Assembly (NCBI GenBank): GCA_003342895.1
Contig: PTFA01000012.1
Coordinates: forward strand, 7,922,252 to 7,986,251
DNA length: 64,000 nt
Direction of reading: 5' to 3'
Source of the DNA: Casuarius casuarius
Lineage: Eukaryota > Chordata > Aves > Casuariiformes > Casuariidae
Numbering within the stretch: position 1 is the stretch's first letter; each line of letters starts with the position of its first letter. The notes under the pieces are model-generated. The model had not been told where the DNA came from. It made no database searches and saw only the letters and a program-made list of their open reading frames with translations. Below, in pieces: positions 63,410 to 64,000 of this stretch. Position numbers and translations under genes: made by a program.

Positions 63410-64000
63410 AGAAATACCTTGAACAGCAGTTGCTGGAGTTGGGCTCAGACACGGTTTGAAAAGTAAAATCCTGGGAAATTGTCTGTATGAAAGTGGGTTT
63501 TTTTGTTTTGTTTTGTTTTATTTTCTAGCAAGGAGTTATAGCTTCTTACGTTCTTGGTAACAGTAGGTATTCAGTAACAAAGTACTGAAGAATAATTCAG
63601 TTCAAAGTTCTCTAAATGAAATTGATTCATATATATAGCAATCTTCCAATCCCAATAGTTGAGAAAGATCTGATGCTTGTGTCTGGAAAAGCTGACAGAA
63701 AACTCCAGATATGAAACTCTTAGTTTTATAAAACTCTAGACCTGGTCTTTGCAAATTAAGTCTGCATTGGGCATTTTAACAGAATACACTGGAGTTCAGC
63801 AGGATTTGTCAATGTTTCTCTGTTCTTTCAGTGAATCATTCATCTGTAAGTTAATATATTGATTACAACTCTGTTTGGAATTCCTCCTCATACAGACTTG
63901 TTTAGCAGTCCCATGAATGGAGGGGGTTTTTTTGCTTGTCTTTTAGTTTTGATAAATTCTTTATAAAAGCCTGTTTTTCTTATTGATTCTGGTACAGGTG
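63410..64000. other. AT-rich DNA, may include the upstream part of the L1-like relic
   Basis: No further RT block was read with confidence. A (TTTTG)n run lies at 63498-63524. The rest is unrecognised. Confidence 0.4.
63498..63524. repeat. (TTTTG)n simple repeat
   Basis: There are about four TTTTG units after a T run. Confidence 0.85.

Noticed and set aside
1..64000. Bacterial-type systems (operons, CRISPR arrays, phage) and endogenous retroviruses
   Set aside because: There are no gene-dense coding runs, no regularly spaced identical repeats, and no recognisable LTR pair or retroviral coding block. The repeat content is that of a vertebrate nuclear genome.

Overview
The window looks like vertebrate nuclear DNA from a gene-poor, AT-rich region. 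I found no gene that I can defend. There is no exon series, no conserved protein, and no tRNA or rRNA gene. Nearly all open frames are under about 110 codons, as expected by chance at this base composition. The recognisable content is old, decayed interspersed repeats: several CR1 LINE relics of the diverged type seen in turtles, crocodilians and birds, an L2-type LINE, an L1-like LINE and a few short SINE-like pieces. Mammalian Alu/B1 and young L1 are absent, and I saw no young repeats at all. I therefore infer a sauropsid, most likely a bird because repeat density is low. This rests on remembered repeat families, not on a database search.

Layout. 0-0.3 kb has a weak non-LTR reverse transcriptase (RT) trace on the minus strand. 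2.2-4.1 kb, 7.6-7.8 kb, 9.0-9.3 kb and 23.6-23.95 kb look, by base texture only, like possible conserved non-coding (enhancer-type) DNA. A CR1 relic lies at about 15.2-15.5 kb. A MIR-like piece is at 19.2 kb and another short repeat candidate at 20.1 kb. 29.4-31.75 kb is less AT-rich, with local CpG clusters and several inverted repeats. 41.5 kb has a short repeat candidate followed by the longest open frame of the window (224 codons, no recognised family). 42.55-44.6 kb is an L2-type LINE on the minus strand, split by a nested CR1 LINE, also on the minus strand. 51.4 and 53.3 kb have SINE-like pieces, with a CR1 3' region between them (51.87-52.44 kb). 59.74-59.91 kb is a compact, very CpG-rich island in otherwise CpG-poor DNA, with a good splice donor about 220 bases downstream. 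61.9-62.2 kb is another CR1 relic. 62.76-63.4 kb is an L1-like RT fossil on the minus strand, with five ordered RT blocks still readable.

There is no set of genes working together here. The most useful results are the nested L2/CR1 pair, the L1-like fossil (L1 is scarce in birds), the isolated CpG island as a possible promoter, and the inverted-repeat clusters.
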